This document shows positions 6,194 through 6,433 of a stretch of 6,433 nucleotides of DNA, piece after piece (the stretch's first letter is position 1; the number at the start of each line of letters is the position of its first letter). A model generated the notes under the pieces. The model was not told the DNA's origin, searched no databases, and was given only the letters and a program-made list of their open reading frames with translations. The translations under genes and the position numbers were made by a program. This DNA comes from JAVWMQ01 sp036637375 (GTDB taxonomy: Bacteria > Bacillota > Clostridia > Peptostreptococcales > Anaerovoracaceae), in assembly GCA_036637375.1 (NCBI GenBank), contig JAVWMQ010000054.1:1-6433 (forward strand). The letters are read 5' to 3'.

Positions 6194-6433
6194 TTACCTA
6201 TTTTGCAACTTCCACAAGGCAGAAGCTAAATAGAAATCATAAGACGCAGGGAAACGTGCGAAATCTATACCTGTAAGCATTTTTATACGATTTAATCTGT
6301 AGGAGATTGTATTTCTATGAACAAACAAAGCTTTTGAGCAATTATTCAAATGAGAATTGCAATCCACACAAAGATGAATACATCTTGCAAAAAACGTTTA
6401 CAAAAAAGCAATAAAGAAAATTACTTGTTAAGG
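6194..6433 (-). pseudogene. Broken C-terminal fragment of a CdaR/PucR-family regulator (HTH_30 domain)
   Basis: The minus strand encodes LNNCSKALFVHRNTISYRL followed by NRIKMLTGIDF, ending ASALWKLQNR-stop at 6194-6196. The block ALFVHRNTxxYRLxRIxxLTGxD is the hallmark helix-turn-helix at the C-terminus of CdaR/PucR-type activators, which usually carry several hundred residues of sensory domain before it. Here the frame is closed by stops at 6398-6400 and 6428-6430. Upstream similarity seems to continue in another frame as FLQDVFIFV (about 6393-6367), implying a frameshift near 6362-6369, and that frame meets a stop at 6421-6423. The gene therefore looks decayed, at least within the window. 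Its 3' end lies 40 bases upstream of the operon promoter, and no clear terminator separates them. It is probably unrelated to the metal operon. Confidence 0.72.

Overview
This AT-rich window looks like part of a Gram-positive anaerobe of the Clostridia or a related Firmicute. The signs are low GC by eye, strong GGAGG-type ribosome binding sites before nearly every gene, a lipoprotein binding protein rather than a free periplasmic one, and families typical of anaerobes (FmdE, DUF364). The genus cannot be named from the sequence alone.

Almost the whole window (6154 down to 311) is one tight minus-strand transcription unit. From 5' to 3' it holds a fused MobA/MocA-like nucleotidyltransferase plus ModE-like winged-helix protein (6070-5213), a FecCD-type permease (5182-4157), its ATPase (4160-3354), a class I SAM methyltransferase (3370-2711), an FmdE-family protein with a C-terminal zinc ribbon (2711-2163), a DUF4213/DUF364 putative metal-chelation protein (2159-1398), and a lipoprotein substrate-binding protein (1408-311). 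Genes overlap or are separated by at most 30 bases. A near-consensus sigma-A promoter (TTGACA, 17-base spacer, TATAAC) precedes the first gene, and a long inverted repeat sits at the predicted transcription start. That repeat is a good candidate operator or attenuator.

The combined picture is a complete class III-SBP/FecCD ABC importer for a metal or metal complex. Molybdate or tungstate is the best guess, because the first gene carries a ModE-type DNA-binding domain fused to a molybdopterin-nucleotidyltransferase fold, and because the H. influenzae MolBCA system shows that FecCD-type importers can carry molybdate. Three accessory enzymes of unsettled function (methyltransferase, FmdE-like, DUF364) sit between the ATPase and binding-protein genes, which suggests that the imported species is a chelate, or is chelated or modified on entry. 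This is the most interesting system in the window.

The flanks are decayed. Left of the operon (1-310) there is no intact gene. Three consecutive hairpins and a possible tnpB-tail remnant resemble the right end of an IS200/IS605-family element lying directly against the end of the binding-protein gene. Right of the operon (6194-6433) is the broken C-terminal HTH of a CdaR/PucR-type regulator.
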